Notes: generated by a model not told the origin, from the sequence alone. A stretch of DNA of 64,000 bases from Pectinophora gossypiella (GCF_024362695.1 NC_065426.1:2852001-2916000); one strand, 5' to 3'; positions 30,655 to 40,937 are shown, counted from the first letter of the stretch. Made by a program: numbers and translations.

Positions 30655-30958
30655 CCAGGGATATGGGTGAAGACCTCAGCGGTTTCAGAGGCGAAGATGG
30701 AAGCCATTGGTACGGCAAACAGGACGGAAGGGGCGAATCACAGGGACTGTAACCTGGTACCTGACAGTCAGTGCTATTCAGACGCGGAGGACAGGAGTCC
30801 TAGCATGGCTTTGAAATAGACTACTCTGGCGCCATCCCTCTTACGTCAGACAGAGTACTGCGGGGCGGAAGGCAAGAGGGAAACCACTGCACTATTTTTC
30901 CCTAAAAAGTAACATGGAGAATGACAAACCGACAAGAGCGTGTCTCTTAAATTAGTCC
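30655..30958 (+). mobile_element. SINE family D
   Basis: Longer at its 5' side than 13950-14195: ATATGGGTGAAGACCTCAGC, GTACGGCAAACAGGACGG, GGACAGGAGTCCTAGCATGG, GCGGGGCGGAAGGCAAGAGG. Tail CCGACAAGAGCGTGTCTCTT. Confidence 0.65.
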
Positions 30959-31272
30959 TCTATCGTGTGGGTCGTGAGGTGGAGTACCAACCTCAACAGC
31001 CCTGGCGTCAGGGTTACTATTGAGCCGCCAAAGGCCCCTGACATGGCTCATGTAGCGACTACTTACTTACATCAGTAAGTAGTAACCGGGACCAACGGCT
31101 TACCGTGCCTTCCGAAACACGGATCATCTTACTTTCGGACAATCTGGTGATCAGCCAGTAATGTCTTAACCAAACTAGGGACCACAAAGTAATTTTTGTG
31201 ATATGTCCCCACCGGGAATCGAACCCAGGATCGTGAGCCCAACGCTCAACCACTGGACCACGGAGTTCGTTC
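30959..31272 (-). mobile_element. SINE family B, near full length
   Basis: The tRNA-like head at the right is eroded (CTCCGTGGTCCAGTGGTTGA, with part of the B-box region lost). Linker, core and family B tail follow to CCACACGATAGAGG. Confidence 0.8.
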
Positions 31273-32041
31273 ATTTTCAGTTCAGGAAATCGTTTAAATT
31301 AGCGATGACTGGAATCAGCACCGGTTAGTACGAGTATCTATAAAACTATATTTTATATAGTGGTAGTTTAAATTAAAAGTGAATAATCTATTGGCTCTTC
31401 CATTGAACGTTTATCCCTGTCTGGTTATTGGGGCGCAAATTGAAAATTAATGACGAAACATTTCGCACTTTTAGCGACCATTTGGCAATTGTTCATCCTT
31501 TAAATACAGGTAAAGGTGACTTTTTGTCGTAACAATATTTTAAGGCATTTTATTATTGTTATTTTAATATAATAATATATATTCAATTAAACAGCGGTGA
31601 AATCCCGCATTTTTATTGGGAACAGAAACAATATGAAATAGTTTATTCTAAAAGGGCGCCACACACAAAAAAAAAGACAATAACATCATATCAAATTCCC
31701 ACTAAACAGTTACAAAAAAGCAAGACTAATGTAACGGTGATGGAAGTGAACATTTTAATGAATAATTATATACTTTACTTTATACTTTATTGCACTTAAC
31801 AACTAATAACATCAGAAACATGAAATGGACGTTTACAAGGGTGGACTTATCTCTAAGAGAGATCTCTTCCAGCCAACCCAGAGGTAGTATAAGAATAGCT
31901 GTGGGAGAATAAAAAGAGGCGCAATATATGAGATTAGACTAACAGACACAAATATAATGCCTAAGCTTCTATAAATACATATATACACAAATATAATACC
32001 TACATACATACCTATTACATCGCTTCTGTAGCGCCTCGGGC
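31273..32041. other. Unassigned; repeat Y copy at 31625-31740
   Basis: 31625-31740 matches repeat Y (GGGCGCCACACACAAAAAAA, ACAATAACATCATATCAAAT). The rest is AT-rich and unrecognised. Confidence 0.45.
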
Positions 32042-32300
32042 ATGTTCGCTGAAGCTCGCGTCGACTGCTTTTATACGTCTATGAGGAAGCGATGCACGTC
32101 TCTGGTGCGCAGGGTGCGGGGCAGCGGCAACCCCGCCCTCTCGATGATAGGTGCGCGACTCGACTGCCCGTATCTGCGTAGATGCTGTGACTTGCATGTC
32201 ATAGCATCTAATATTAAATAAGGCTACTAACATCTAGAATAAGTTTACTAACACATATGAGACATGTTTTGTGAATTAAATAAATTATTATTATTATTAC
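32042..32300 (+). pseudogene. LINE L5 C-terminal relic with 3' UTR
   Basis: 59 codons, stop at 32219-32221: MFAEARVDCFYTSMRKRCTS, then LVRRVRGSGN, and LDCPYLRRCCDLHV near the end. It shares the RKR-x2-SL-x2-RVR layout with 26438-26638. The 3' UTR ends in (ATT)n near 32300. I interpret it as the C-terminus of a Jockey-type LINE. Confidence 0.5.
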
Positions 32301-32532
32301 ATATAATTATATCAATAGTGATATAATTATATAGATACATAAGTATATAGATACTTATATTACTAATATTATTATAATAAAACAAAACCATAAAGATTCA
32401 AGACCGCATTTGAACAGATAATTGATATCATGTGACTTCTAGGATTTATTTATTTTATATTATTTATTTTGTTTGGAGAGCTTACAGCTTAATTCACACA
32501 CGCTTTATAGTCTTTTTTGAAGTACCAACCAG
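32301..32532. other. Nothing recognised
   Basis: AT-rich. Confidence 0.35.
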
Positions 32533-32645
32533 GGGGATTAAAATGGCCACATCGAAGCAATTCATCTAAGAAAGCAATATTGCAATTTGACATTTGCGCA
32601 TATAAAAGTAAGTGCGCAACACAAACAAATGTCAAATAGCAATGT
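32533..32645. mobile_element. Palindromic element T, partial
   Basis: AAAATGGCCACATCGAAGCA, AAGCAATATTGCAATTTGAC and GCGCATATAAAAGTAAGTGC match 33828-33930 with the far end missing. Confidence 0.55.
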
Positions 32646-32704
32646 CAATGCGAACAAATTCAAACTTTCGTATTTTCTTTCTCTTTCTGTCAAATGCTCG
32701 GAAC

Positions 32705-33340
32705 TGAAACATAGTTGGCGAGTAAAATGTAAGCTTTTGCCCGCGACTTCGTCCGCGTGGCGTGTTATAAAATAGAGATCTTTGTGTGTGTGGTAGTGCA
32801 TGTCAAATTTCGAGCATCTAACTTATGTAGTTTAGATTTTTTTGATACATTTTTTCCCGTTATCTCCCATTTTTTCAAAATACAGCCATAACTAAACTTT
32901 ATATTTACTAAGGTATGCATACATGCTAGATTGAAAACATCTACTCGTATCTAACGCTGTTTAGATTTTTTCATACAAATGTTTTTTCCTGCTAACTCCC
33001 GTTCCCGTGGGAATTTTGCAATATCCTGTTGCAACTAAGCTTTAAATTTACTAAGGTACCTGCATGCCAAATTTCAATCGTCTAACTTAAGTGGTTTAGA
33101 TTTTTCATACAAAAAGATTTTCCTGCTAATTCCCGTTCCCGTGGGAATTTCGGGAATTCCTTTCTTAGTGCACCTCTACGGTACCTAAGCTACGTCCCTT
33201 CCAAATTTCAAGTGCCTACGTTTAGCCGTTAAGGCTGTGCGTTGATATGTCAGTCAGTCAGTTTCTCCTTTTATATATTTAAGATACACCTCTGCTTTCC
33301 CGTTTGGAGATAAACGCGTGATGTTAAGTTACTATGAAGA
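32705..33340 (+). mobile_element. Retroposon tail G interrupted by repeat U
   Basis: G sequence GAAACATAGTTGGCGAG precedes U, and TACACCTCTGCTTTCCCGTT resumes after it. U begins GCTTTTGCCCGCGACTTCGT and ends TCAGTCAGTCAGTTTCTCCT plus ATATATTTAAGA (about 32728-33288). The same interruption is seen at 35940-36275. Confidence 0.65.
32790..33165 (+). repeat. Tandem units inside repeat U
   Basis: About three imperfect units of roughly 130 bp, each with CATGCCAAATTTC-like, GTGGTTTAGATTTTTCATAC and TTCCTGCTAATTCCCG words. The U copy at 36029-36230 has only one. Confidence 0.55.
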
Positions 33341-33827
33341 TTATCATGTGCAACTGTATGCAGTATAGCTGTTATGCCTGTATACTTAGATTCGTAATTA
33401 CATAACTTTCCATTTAATATGTCAGTCCGTTTTCCCTAATGTGATTATCGCTCTGACGGTTTGAAAATCTAATCCCGTGTGACATCACAATGTTCCTCTT
33501 TGCCACCACAATATAGACTTAAACACAGTGTGGTAACTTAACTTTCAAACAATGAACAACCACGCCTTATTCATTAAAAAATTAACTGGACGTGACAATT
33601 GTAAAGACTTATTGTAAATTTTTGATGATGTAATTGATTATTACTTTTTGTTACCTGTTGACTTATGTTTTAAAAGAGTTATTGTTATTTAATTGATGCA
33701 TGTTGTGTGTTTGTATGAATTTCTATGATTGTAATTCTATTTTATTAAAAGCATTATCGAATTGGGCCTGGACTGTAATGATAATGTGTTTGGATATATA
33801 AATAAATGATAAATAAATAACAAGGGA
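33341..33827. other. Nothing recognised
   Basis: AT-rich. ATATAAATAAATGATAAATA near 33797 looks like a retroposon tail. Confidence 0.35.
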
Positions 33828-33974
33828 GGTTAAAAAGGCCACATTGAAGCGATTCACCTATAAAAGCAATATTGCGATTTGACATTTGTGTGCATTGCGC
33901 ACTTATTATATGCGCAAAAGTCAAGATGCAATATTGCTTTGTTAGATGAACTGATTTAATGTGGCCTTTTTAAC
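33828..33974. mobile_element. Palindromic element T, complete
   Basis: GTTAAAAAGGCCACATTGAA is mirrored by TTTAATGTGGCCTTTTTAAC. Inner words AAGCAATATTGC and GCAATATTGCTTT also pair. About 147 bp, non-coding, MITE-like. Confidence 0.65.
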
Positions 33975-34110
33975 ACATTTTCTGACAAATTCAAAATACT
34001 TTCAGGTATTTTATTGTGAAAACGTATACATAACCCCAAAAAAGATGAATTTAATTTACTTAGCCTAGAATTTGGGATAGCAATTTTATTTTTGTTCCTT
34101 GCATTGTATA
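33975..34110 (-). pseudogene. LINE L7-type relic
   Basis: TTTTCTGACAAATTCAAAAT and CAGGTATTTTATTGTGAAAA match 21750-21800, the L7 C-terminus region encoding KIPEGILNLSEN. Heavily decayed. Confidence 0.45.
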
Positions 34111-34396
34111 TATGTCTTTCACAGTTTCTCGGAAGAAGAGATACATTTTTACGGAATACGTAATGTTTTCATAAATATAATGACTTGCAAAATGAAGAAA
34201 CAACAAGCTGTGTTACCGGTTTTTGTTGTCTATATTCTGCCACCGGCCAGTGGCTTATCGCTTCAGTTTCAACTGTCAAAGTTTGAGCGTTGTGGCAATG
34301 TCGTCCTCTGAGAGCATTGTAGCTCTACAGAGAATGCAATGTATACTTAGCTATGTAATGCAATTGGCTGTGATGCATCTGCGTTGGATTTTACAT
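34111..34396. other. Nothing recognised
   Basis: Short frames at 34099-34311 and 34223-34420 show no domain and run into a SINE. Confidence 0.35.
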
Positions 34397-34697
34397 CACA
34401 TCACATCACCAGCCCATTAACGTCCCCACTGCTGGGGCACGGGCCTTCCCTATGGATGGATAGGGAGATCGGGCCTTAAACCATCACGCGGGCCCAGTGC
34501 GGATTGGTAGTTATTAACGACTGCTAATGCAGCCAGGACCAACGGCTTAGCGTGCCTTCCGAAGCACGGAGGAGCTCGAGATGAAAACTTTTTTTTGTGG
34601 TCACCCATCCTATGACCGGCCTTTGCGAAAGTTGCTTAACTTCAACAATCGCAGACCGAGCGCGTTAAACGCTGCGCCACCGAGCTCCTCAACTAAA
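34397..34697 (-). mobile_element. SINE family C, full length
   Basis: Tail (GATG)n-like at the left, GTCCCCACTGCTGGGGCACG, core, head with GGTCATAGGATGGGTGACCA and GAAGTTAAGCAAC at the right. Direct repeat ATTTTACAT at 34388-34396 and 34698-34706. Confidence 0.85.
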
Positions 34698-34749
34698 ATT
34701 TTACATATATCAGTTCTATTGTAGCATTAATATCATCTCCTAAAGAAAG

Positions 34750-34943
34750 ATAAGATGTAAGATGATCCGTGCTTCGGAAGGCACGTTAAGCCGTTGATCC
34801 CGGTTACTATTTACTGATGTAAGTGAGTAATTGTTACGTGAGCCATGTCAGGGGCCTTTGGCGGCTCAATCATAACCCTGACACCAGGGTTGATGAGGCT
34901 GGTATTCTATCTCACAACCCACACGATAAGAAGAAGGAGAATA
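34750..34943 (+). mobile_element. SINE family B, 5'-truncated
   Basis: Starts in the linker (TAAGATGATCCGTGCTTCGG), core GGCACGTTAAGCCGTTGATC, full tail to CACACGATAAGAAGAAG. Confidence 0.75.
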
Positions 34944-35057
34944 CCATCTCCTAAATGGTACATCTATTTGGGCGGTCTTATTTGTTTATTATTTACTAGC
35001 GGCCGCCCGCGACATCGTCCGCGTGGATTATATATTTTTTTCTTTAAACTTCTAATT
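34944..35057. repeat. Repeat U head fragment
   Basis: CTAGCGGCCGCCCGCGACAT then CGTCCGCGTGGATTATATAT (about 34996-35035) is the start of U without its body. Confidence 0.5.
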
Positions 35058-35275
35058 TCAGGTCTTCCCCTTTGCGATCGGCGATCGAAACAAACTTTTT
35101 GCTGACCAATAATTGGCCACGCTTACGGCATTGTCAGTGGCTTCGTAAAGGTATTTTATAGTGCAGGTGTTAGGGCACTTAGGACAGCACAAAAGGTGAG
35201 CCATAGTTTGTGGTGATACTCCACACTCGCAATCAGGTATAATCGTATTTGCATGCCGGTGTTGGTGAAATGTAC
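35058..35275 (-). pseudogene. LINE L6 zinc-knuckle-like C-terminus
   Basis: An open minus-strand frame, without a start codon, ends at TGA (35058-35060). It contains IIPDCECGVSPQTMAHLLCC, then PKCPNTCTIKYLYEATDNAV. The CxCG...QTxxHLLxCPxC pattern is the C-terminal cysteine/histidine motif I associate with Jockey-type LINE proteins. The polymerase domain is missing. An AT-rich stretch with ATTTCTATTTCTATTTCT near 35335 lies on its upstream side, so the fragment's boundaries are unclear. Confidence 0.55.
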
Positions 35276-35939
35276 TGAAACTACCATAATGGTAAAAAGA
35301 ACTGTAAATTACGTATATTTCTTGAAATAAATGATTTCTATTTCTATTTCTAACATCATTCTATACATAATATATTATGATCCAAATATCAAGCAAAAAT
35401 TAGTTTTATATATGTTACATATATTACATTTTTGAATAATTATGTACAGCAATGAGAAAATACGTATAGGTAATTATCACGTTAGAAGTAAACTACGCCA
35501 TCTACGTATTGTGTGTTTGGGGAACGTTTATTGGAAAGTCGCTCATTGGAAGTGTTGTCATGTCAAAGACTGCTAACTGCGGTTTACCCTGAGTTACCCT
35601 GCGGTTACCCGATGTTACCCAACAGTTATCCCCTGTTACCCAAAGTGACCCCAGCTCACGAACGCTAGCCTTTTATCTAAATTGGGACCCACTTAGCACT
35701 AAGTGGGACTTAAAGCCGCGATCGTTTTCTTCCCAGTTTATGGTAACGAAAATCTCTACGTCTTTATGTTTATTGACAGTTTATCTGGCTTCGCTCGGGT
35801 TTTCTCTAGTAAATTAAGTTAGTAAATCCAATCTGAGACAACGTTACTTAGGAAATAGAAACTTTTCGGGCAGGTTTCTTTAGGGCTGCCGTAAGCGTGT
35901 GTAAAATGTAAGCGTGTTTACAGTAATAATAAATAAATT
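35276..35939. other. Unassigned; N-like repeat at 35345-35560
   Basis: 35345-35560 resembles repeat N and its extension (TATGATCCAAATATCAAGCA, AATAATTATGTACAGCAATG). 35561-35650 has an imperfect GTTACCC repeat (GAGTTACCCTGCGGTTACCC). No gene. Confidence 0.45.
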
Positions 35940-36275
35940 CCCAGGATTTGTGCCCGCTTGATGGCAACTGGCTCCCTATTACATTTAAACATAGCTGGCG
36001 AAGAATGAGTGTGTATACGTAGTATAATACTAGCTTTTGCTCGCGACTTCGTCCGCGTGGAAGGATTTTTCCCGCTAATTCCCGTTCCTGTGGGAATTCC
36101 GGTAATTCCTTTCTTAGTGCAACTCTACGGTACCTAAGCTACGTCCCTTCCAAATTTCAAGTGCCTACGTTTAGCCGTTTAGGCTGTGCGTTGATATGTC
36201 AGTCAGTCAGTTTCTCCTTTTATATATTTAGATACCTCTGCTCTACCCCTTCAGGGATACAGGCGTGACGCTATG
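35940..36275 (+). mobile_element. Retroposon tail G interrupted by repeat U
   Basis: G: GATGGCAACTGGCTCCCTAT, AACATAGCTGGCGAAGAATG, GTAGTATAATA. Then U from about 36029 (CTAGCTTTTGCTCGCGACTT) to about 36230, then G resumes with CCTCTGCTCTACCCCTTCAG. Confidence 0.65.
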
Positions 36276-36705
36276 TCTACTTCGTTAACTTTGTTCTTTT
36301 CTGTTATTATGTGCGTTCTTGTACAAGGATATACATTCACTATCTATCATTATATAAAATAAATCATGAATTATTACTATTTTATTATTTGTTTGTGATT
36401 TGTGAGGTAAATAAATAAATAAATATTAATTTTTACTTATTGTACAATAAATATATTAAATTTTATTATTATGTGTGTAAGTTTACGTATGTATTATTAA
36501 ACACAACAAAGACAAGTTCAATACAATTATAGATTATATTTTAATAAGATAATATTTTATAATCGTCTCAATGCGCGATAATAATTAGATCTCTCAAAGT
36601 TCTTAAGCTAGCGTTGTGACGTTCATTAGCATAGTGACGTATCAGTCGATATTAGGTCGAACGATTCTTTTCTAACAGTTTGTATGTATGTGAGTCTATA
36701 TAATA
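36276..36705. other. Nothing recognised
   Basis: AT-rich; TAAATAAATAAATATTAATT at about 36410 is a possible retroposon tail. Confidence 0.35.
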
Positions 36706-36944
36706 TATAGGGTGTTAGTGACATCGTAACGAAAACTTTGAGGAACGAGTCAGACCATGATTCTGAGTCGATATCAAGTAGATTTTTCCGTCGCAAAAAT
36801 CATGTACTTTTTTTAGTTTTTTAAAATTATTTTCAATTCTATACTTTTGCGATGGAAAATTCCACTTGATATTAACTCAGAATAATCAGCTGAATCATCC
36901 CTCTCAGTATTCGTTACGATGTCACTTACGCCCCGTACAAGTAC
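36706..36944. mobile_element. Palindromic element R, complete, first of two
   Basis: Left end AGGGTGTTAGTGACATCGTA, left arm GATTCTGAGTCGATATCAAG, A/T-rich centre, right arm CACTTGATATTAACTCAGAA, right end GATGTCACTTACGCCCCGTA. About 240 bp and almost wholly self-complementary; no coding capacity. Confidence 0.75.
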
Positions 36945-37132
36945 ATACGGTAGCTATACAAGTAGGTATGGGTGTTAGTGACACCGTAACGAATATTGAG
37001 GGGGATGATTCAGACCATGATTCTGAGTTGATATCAAGTGAAATTTCCTGTCAAGAAATTCATGAATTTTTTTGTGTTTTTTTTTTAAATTATTTTCCTG
37101 TCCATACTTTTGCGACGGAAAATTCCACTTGA
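36866..37132 (+). other. Open frame across two R elements, not a gene
   Basis: An 88-codon frame spans the junction of two palindromic repeats. Its residues come from repeat arms and it has no domain. Listed only so that it is not mistaken for a gene. Confidence 0.3.
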
Positions 37133-37203
37133 TATCAACTCAGAATCATGGTCTGAATCATTCCTCAAAGTTTTCATTACGATGTGACTAACACCCTGTA
37201 TAT
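36966..37203. mobile_element. Palindromic element R, complete, second of two
   Basis: Same layout as the preceding copy, 21 bp away and in head-to-tail arrangement: GGGTGTTAGTGACACCGTAA to GATGTGACTAACACCCTGTA. Confidence 0.75.
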
Positions 37204-37745
37204 AAAATACCCCCCAATTAATCATTTAATATGAATCTGTTACTTACGAGTAAAGTTTTCAGAGTTACACACGAATATGAAAGTAGAATATGAAAGTTCC
37301 CGTTTTAACTTGATAACAAGAACATTTGAGTTGGAGCCAAAACTTTATCTGAATTGGATTCGTGTGAAACTTATTCATTTTAGTGTTAAAGTTTCAGAGG
37401 ATAACAATCTCGTGTGAAACGGTCAATGGCCATTGCAATTTCTTTTATTTTATATCATTTTTTGAAAATTGATACGCAACGCTCCCTCTAGCAGGCTGCC
37501 CGTGCCTCTCAACTGATACACACAAAATAAACGCTTAAGCTGTTAGTTTTACGTGTCAAGTTGAATTTAATAAATAAACCAATAATCAATAAATAAACAA
37601 AAAGGCCGCGCTATGCTAGAAACATACATAAAAATAATTGTTGCATGATATTTTAATCACATTAAGTATAGAATTATGTCGCTATCTATATTGCTTCTCT
37701 TTATTTTGATCAGAAGAATAATGGGTGGTAGATGTAATTGTGCCT
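37204..37745. other. Unassigned; inverted repeat N at 37610-37745
   Basis: TATTGCTTCTCTTTATTTTG and GAATAATGGGTGGTAGATGT are the reverse of repeat N. The rest is not recognised. Confidence 0.45.
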
Positions 37746-37862
37746 GCACAATGGGCCAGTTTCCAACTAGTCAAATCATTTACTTTTTACTTGAAGTCAA
37801 AACACGAAAATACTATGGAATTTGTATGAAAAAGCACACTGTGACGTCATAGAGGAATTATT
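37746..37862. repeat. Dispersed repeat M, copy 2
   Basis: AGTTTCCAACTAGTCAAATC to AAGCACACTGTGACGTCATA; inverted relative to 14225-14340. Confidence 0.6.
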
Positions 37863-38394
37863 GCTTTTTTCTTGATAAATATTCATAAATAAGTTAAATA
37901 GAAAAAAGAAAATGTTTATTATTAGTTTTAGAACTGTCTTTATTAAATAATCAGAATTTCATAATTTATCTTGACCCAAAAAGGAATGTTTAACACAGGA
38001 ATACAAACTAAACACACGTATAATAAAAACCATCTATTCCTGCGTCTTTTAGGTTTGGATTCGCAGACTGTCGAATCCTTTCATCATTCAAAACACATTC
38101 AGAGAGTATAAGAAGACTTATTAATTGCAATACCTCAACATTAACACCAGCCAACATACGGGGAGCTCAAAGCACAATAAAACCATCAACAATAATCGTG
38201 CAACAAAGCGAGGCGTACCGCGCTATAGACAATAGCTATTTGTTCTGGGCCCAAGTTTCATGGTTACACAATATAGCCCTTACCTCGTACACTCATTTCC
38301 ACCGACCGAGTGGTACGTGCGATCGAGTGCGGTGCAACCTTTAAGTTCCTTTTATTTTTACGTAACTACCGAAAGTTAAAACAAATACTGAGAA
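37863..38394. other. Nothing recognised
   Basis: No supportable gene or repeat match. Confidence 0.35.
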
Positions 38395-38612
38395 TTATTG
38401 AGGACAGAAGAGGCAAGAAAATTGGACACCTAATAAGACATCATAGAAGGAAAGCTAGAAGGAAAGAGTGGAAGGGGAAGACCAAGAAGAGCTTACATAG
38501 AACAGATTAAAGAAAAGGTTAACGTCGTGTCTTATAGGGAAGTCAAGGAATTGGCCTTTGATAGACTGGAATGGAAAAGCTACACCGACAAGAGCGTGGC
38601 TCTTAATTGATG
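38395..38612 (+). pseudogene. LINE L3 C-terminal relic
   Basis: Frame one carries IEDRRGKKIGHLIRHH. After a frame change the sequence gives GRPRRAYIEQIKEKVNVVSY, then EVKELAFDRLEW, and ends in a form of LHRQERGS-stop with (GATGAT) after it. I recognise a LINE endonuclease/reverse-transcriptase C-terminus with at least one frameshift. The last residues are also the tail of SINE family D. A second copy is at 41655-41815. Confidence 0.65.
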
Positions 38613-39044
38613 ATGACCTAAAGTTGCCAGTTAGAAATTGTTTTAACGCTGTAATGTCGCAAATGTTTAAAAGTGTAAATATGTTCATAGACAAAAAAGG
38701 AAATAAACACGGCATGACGCATGTACCTCTTAAAGGGTAGGCAGAGGTGTAGGTTCATATATTCACACCCACTCCACGCCATGTCCAAGTCGCATGTAAT
38801 AGACTGTGCCGAGGTATTTCTAGAAGCTTCTTTTCCCCGGCTATACAGGTCATATGACGCTGCAGTAGTTTAAGCGGATAAGACGCTCATTATGTGAAAA
38901 ATGACCTACTAAATAAAGATACTTCGAAATTCGAATTTGGATAAATCCAACACCATTAGTTATAAAATAAAAAAGTACTAGTTATAAATGCAGATGTATT
39001 TATCTGTTTAAGTGTGGCTAAAGGTTGTCAAACACTGCCCTAAA
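38613..39044. other. Unassigned; reverse G tail at 38722-38815
   Basis: 38722-38815 reads in reverse CACAGTCTATTACATGCGAC, then GTGGAGTGGGTGTGAATATA and CACCTCTGCCTACCC (retroposon G). The rest is unrecognised. Confidence 0.45.
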
Positions 39045-39110
39045 GTTTCCGGCCAAGTAGTTAATGCCATCTGCGGCAAATCTACAATAAGTCACGTCAA
39101 AAAAAAAATA
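39045..39110 (-). repeat. Repeat H fragment
   Basis: In reverse: TGACGTGACTTATTGTAGAT and GCAGATGGCATTAACTACTT. Confidence 0.6.
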
Positions 39111-39134
39111 ACTGCCCTAAAGATTTTATTTAGG

Positions 39135-39335
39135 TTTCATACATACATAAACTCACGCCTATTTCCCACCGGGGTAAGCAGAGACTATAGAATTCCATTT
39201 GCTTCGATCCTGAAACACTTCTCTTGCTTCCTCCACATTCATCAATCGCTTCATAAGTACACGCACGCCCGTTCAGAGTAGATCGTATTAAACCTTTTCT
39301 AAGGACATCTCCAATTTGGTTTTGGTCAAGATTTT
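39135..39335 (-). mobile_element. LINE L2 3' end
   Basis: In reverse: GGAGATGTCCTTAGAAAAGG (the DVLRKG codons), ACGGGCGTGCGTGTACTTAT, GAATGTGGAGGAAGCAAGAG, then the CCCCGGTGGGAAATAGGCGT tail and ATGTATGT. It is longer at the 5' side than the 1045 copy. Confidence 0.65.
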
Positions 39336-39557
39336 ATCTATCTATTTCTATATTTTTACAGCAACTACTTTTTCTTCGTTAGTAGTTCGACATAGGTAAT
39401 ATACTAAGTTGAATAATCAGCGAAGTAAGACTTGATAAGCCAAATTTTGGCACCGTTGCTTGTCGCGTGGACTATCAAACGCCGCGATGCATTAAGAGAT
39501 AGCAAAGAGACAATGCCGTATTGTTACTACTGCTTAGCCGATCGTCGTTACACGATC
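39336..39557. other. Nothing recognised
   Basis: No supportable feature before the inverted repeat. Confidence 0.35.
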
Positions 39558-39775
39558 ATGGCGAATTAAAGTGGTCTTGTGTTCTGTAGTGGAAATAAAG
39601 CGGTGATTTAGAGAAATATTGCGTTGAGGGCGCCTGCGCGAATGTTTAGAGCATTGACGACGCATTTGTAAATTGCTATTGTGTTTCATTCAGGCGTTAC
39701 GCATGTAGTAAAGGAATAATAATTTAAATAATTATATTCCTAATTTGGTAAGTGGTTATAAATAGTTATTATGTG

Positions 39776-40045
39776 CAGTCACTGTGGTCCTGTGATTCAC
39801 TAGTTTGGTTCTCAAACGGAGAGCGCCCGTTCGATTCCCGGTACGGGACTTTCACCAATGAGTCACTAATTTATCGTAAGTGTTTCATTAATACAGTTGT
39901 CTCGACCAATATAGACGGCGATATGGCTCACCACCACGTTGAAATAACAGAAAGCTCGTTAAGGTGTGGGTACTTAGTTCATATTGTGATGTATGTACCT
40001 CTGACTACCCCAATTTGGGACGAAATCGTGAGCTTTTGTTATGTT
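39776..40045 (+). mobile_element. SINE family E, full length, in the inverted repeat
   Basis: tRNA-like head with CCCGTTCGATTCCCGGTAC as a B-box region, joint TCACCAATGAGTCACTAAT, body GACGGCGATATGGCTCACCA, tail CTACCCCAATTTGGGACGAA then CGTGAGCTTTTGTTATG. The best view of the complete E architecture. Confidence 0.7.
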
Positions 40046-40070
40046 TTTTTATAAAAACATAACATAAAAA

Positions 40071-40255
40071 TGTTATTTCAACGCGGTGGTGAGCCATATC
40101 GCCGTGTATATTGGTCGAGACAACTGTATTAATGAAACTCTTAAGATAAATTAGTAACTCATTGGTGCTACCTTGCGTACCGGGAATCGAACGGGCGCTC
40201 TCCGTTTGAGAAACAAGCTGGTGACTCACAGGGCTACAGTGACTACACATAGTAA
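40071..40255 (-). mobile_element. SINE family E, inverted partner
   Basis: The reverse copy in the right arm, with the same head (GTACCGGGAATCGAACGGGC) and joint but no tail of its own beyond the arm boundary. Confidence 0.7.
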
Positions 40256-40590
40256 CTATTTATAACTGCTTACCAAATTTGTAATATATTTAAATTATTA
40301 TAATTATTCATTTACTACAAGCTAACGCCTGAATGAAACACAATAGCAATTTACAAATGCGTCGTCAATGCTCTAAACATTCTTACAGGCGCCCTCAACG
40401 CAATATTTCTCTAAATCACCGCTTTATTTCCACTACAGAACACAAGACCACTTTAATTCGCCATATCTTTTTATAAAAAAAATAAAAAATAAAAATATTT
40501 TATTATCGAACAACTAGATCCATTTGGTTAGTAACTTAAGAACTTAAGAACTATGTTAGAACTGTGTTATGTCACTTTACTTATTCTTAG

Positions 40591-40925
40591 TCTTCTTCTT
40601 CTATCGTGTGGGTTGTGAGGTGGAGTACCAACCTCATCAACCCTGGTATCAGGGTTACTATTGAGCCGCCATAGGCCCCTGACATGGCTCATGTAACGAC
40701 TACTTACTTACATCAGTAGGTACGTAGTTACCGGGACCAACAGCTTAACGTGCCTTCCGAAGCACGGATCATCTTACTTACGGACAATCAGGTGATCAGC
40801 CTGTAATCCTAACCAAATTAGGGACCACAAAGTTATTTTTGTGATACGTCCCTACCGGAAATCGAACCCAGGACCTCTGGATCGTGAGCCCAACGCTCTA
40901 CCACTGGACCACTGAGGACTACTGG
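40591..40925 (-). mobile_element. SINE family B, full length
   Basis: On the minus strand: tRNA-like head (B box GGGTTCGATTTCCGG), linker, core, and tail to CCCACACGATAGAAGAAGA. Flanking words ACTTATTCTTAG (40579-40590) and ACTTATTCATAG (40926-40937) match at 11 of 12 positions, an older target duplication. Confidence 0.85.
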
Positions 40926-40937
40926 ACTTATTCATAG

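Larger units (their letters stand above)
39558..40464. repeat. Long inverted repeat, arms of about 393 bp
   Basis: The left arm 39558-39949 and right arm 40071-40464 are reverse complements with scattered differences (I judge about nine bases in ten identical; the outer 80 bp are nearly perfect). The loop 39950-40070 holds the tail of a SINE E copy. Each arm holds one SINE E head and body, so SINE and adjoining sequence were duplicated together. Transcribed from either side, the unit would fold into a hairpin RNA. It has no protein frame; short frames at 39752-40054 and 40005-40250 are the SINE. Confidence 0.8.
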
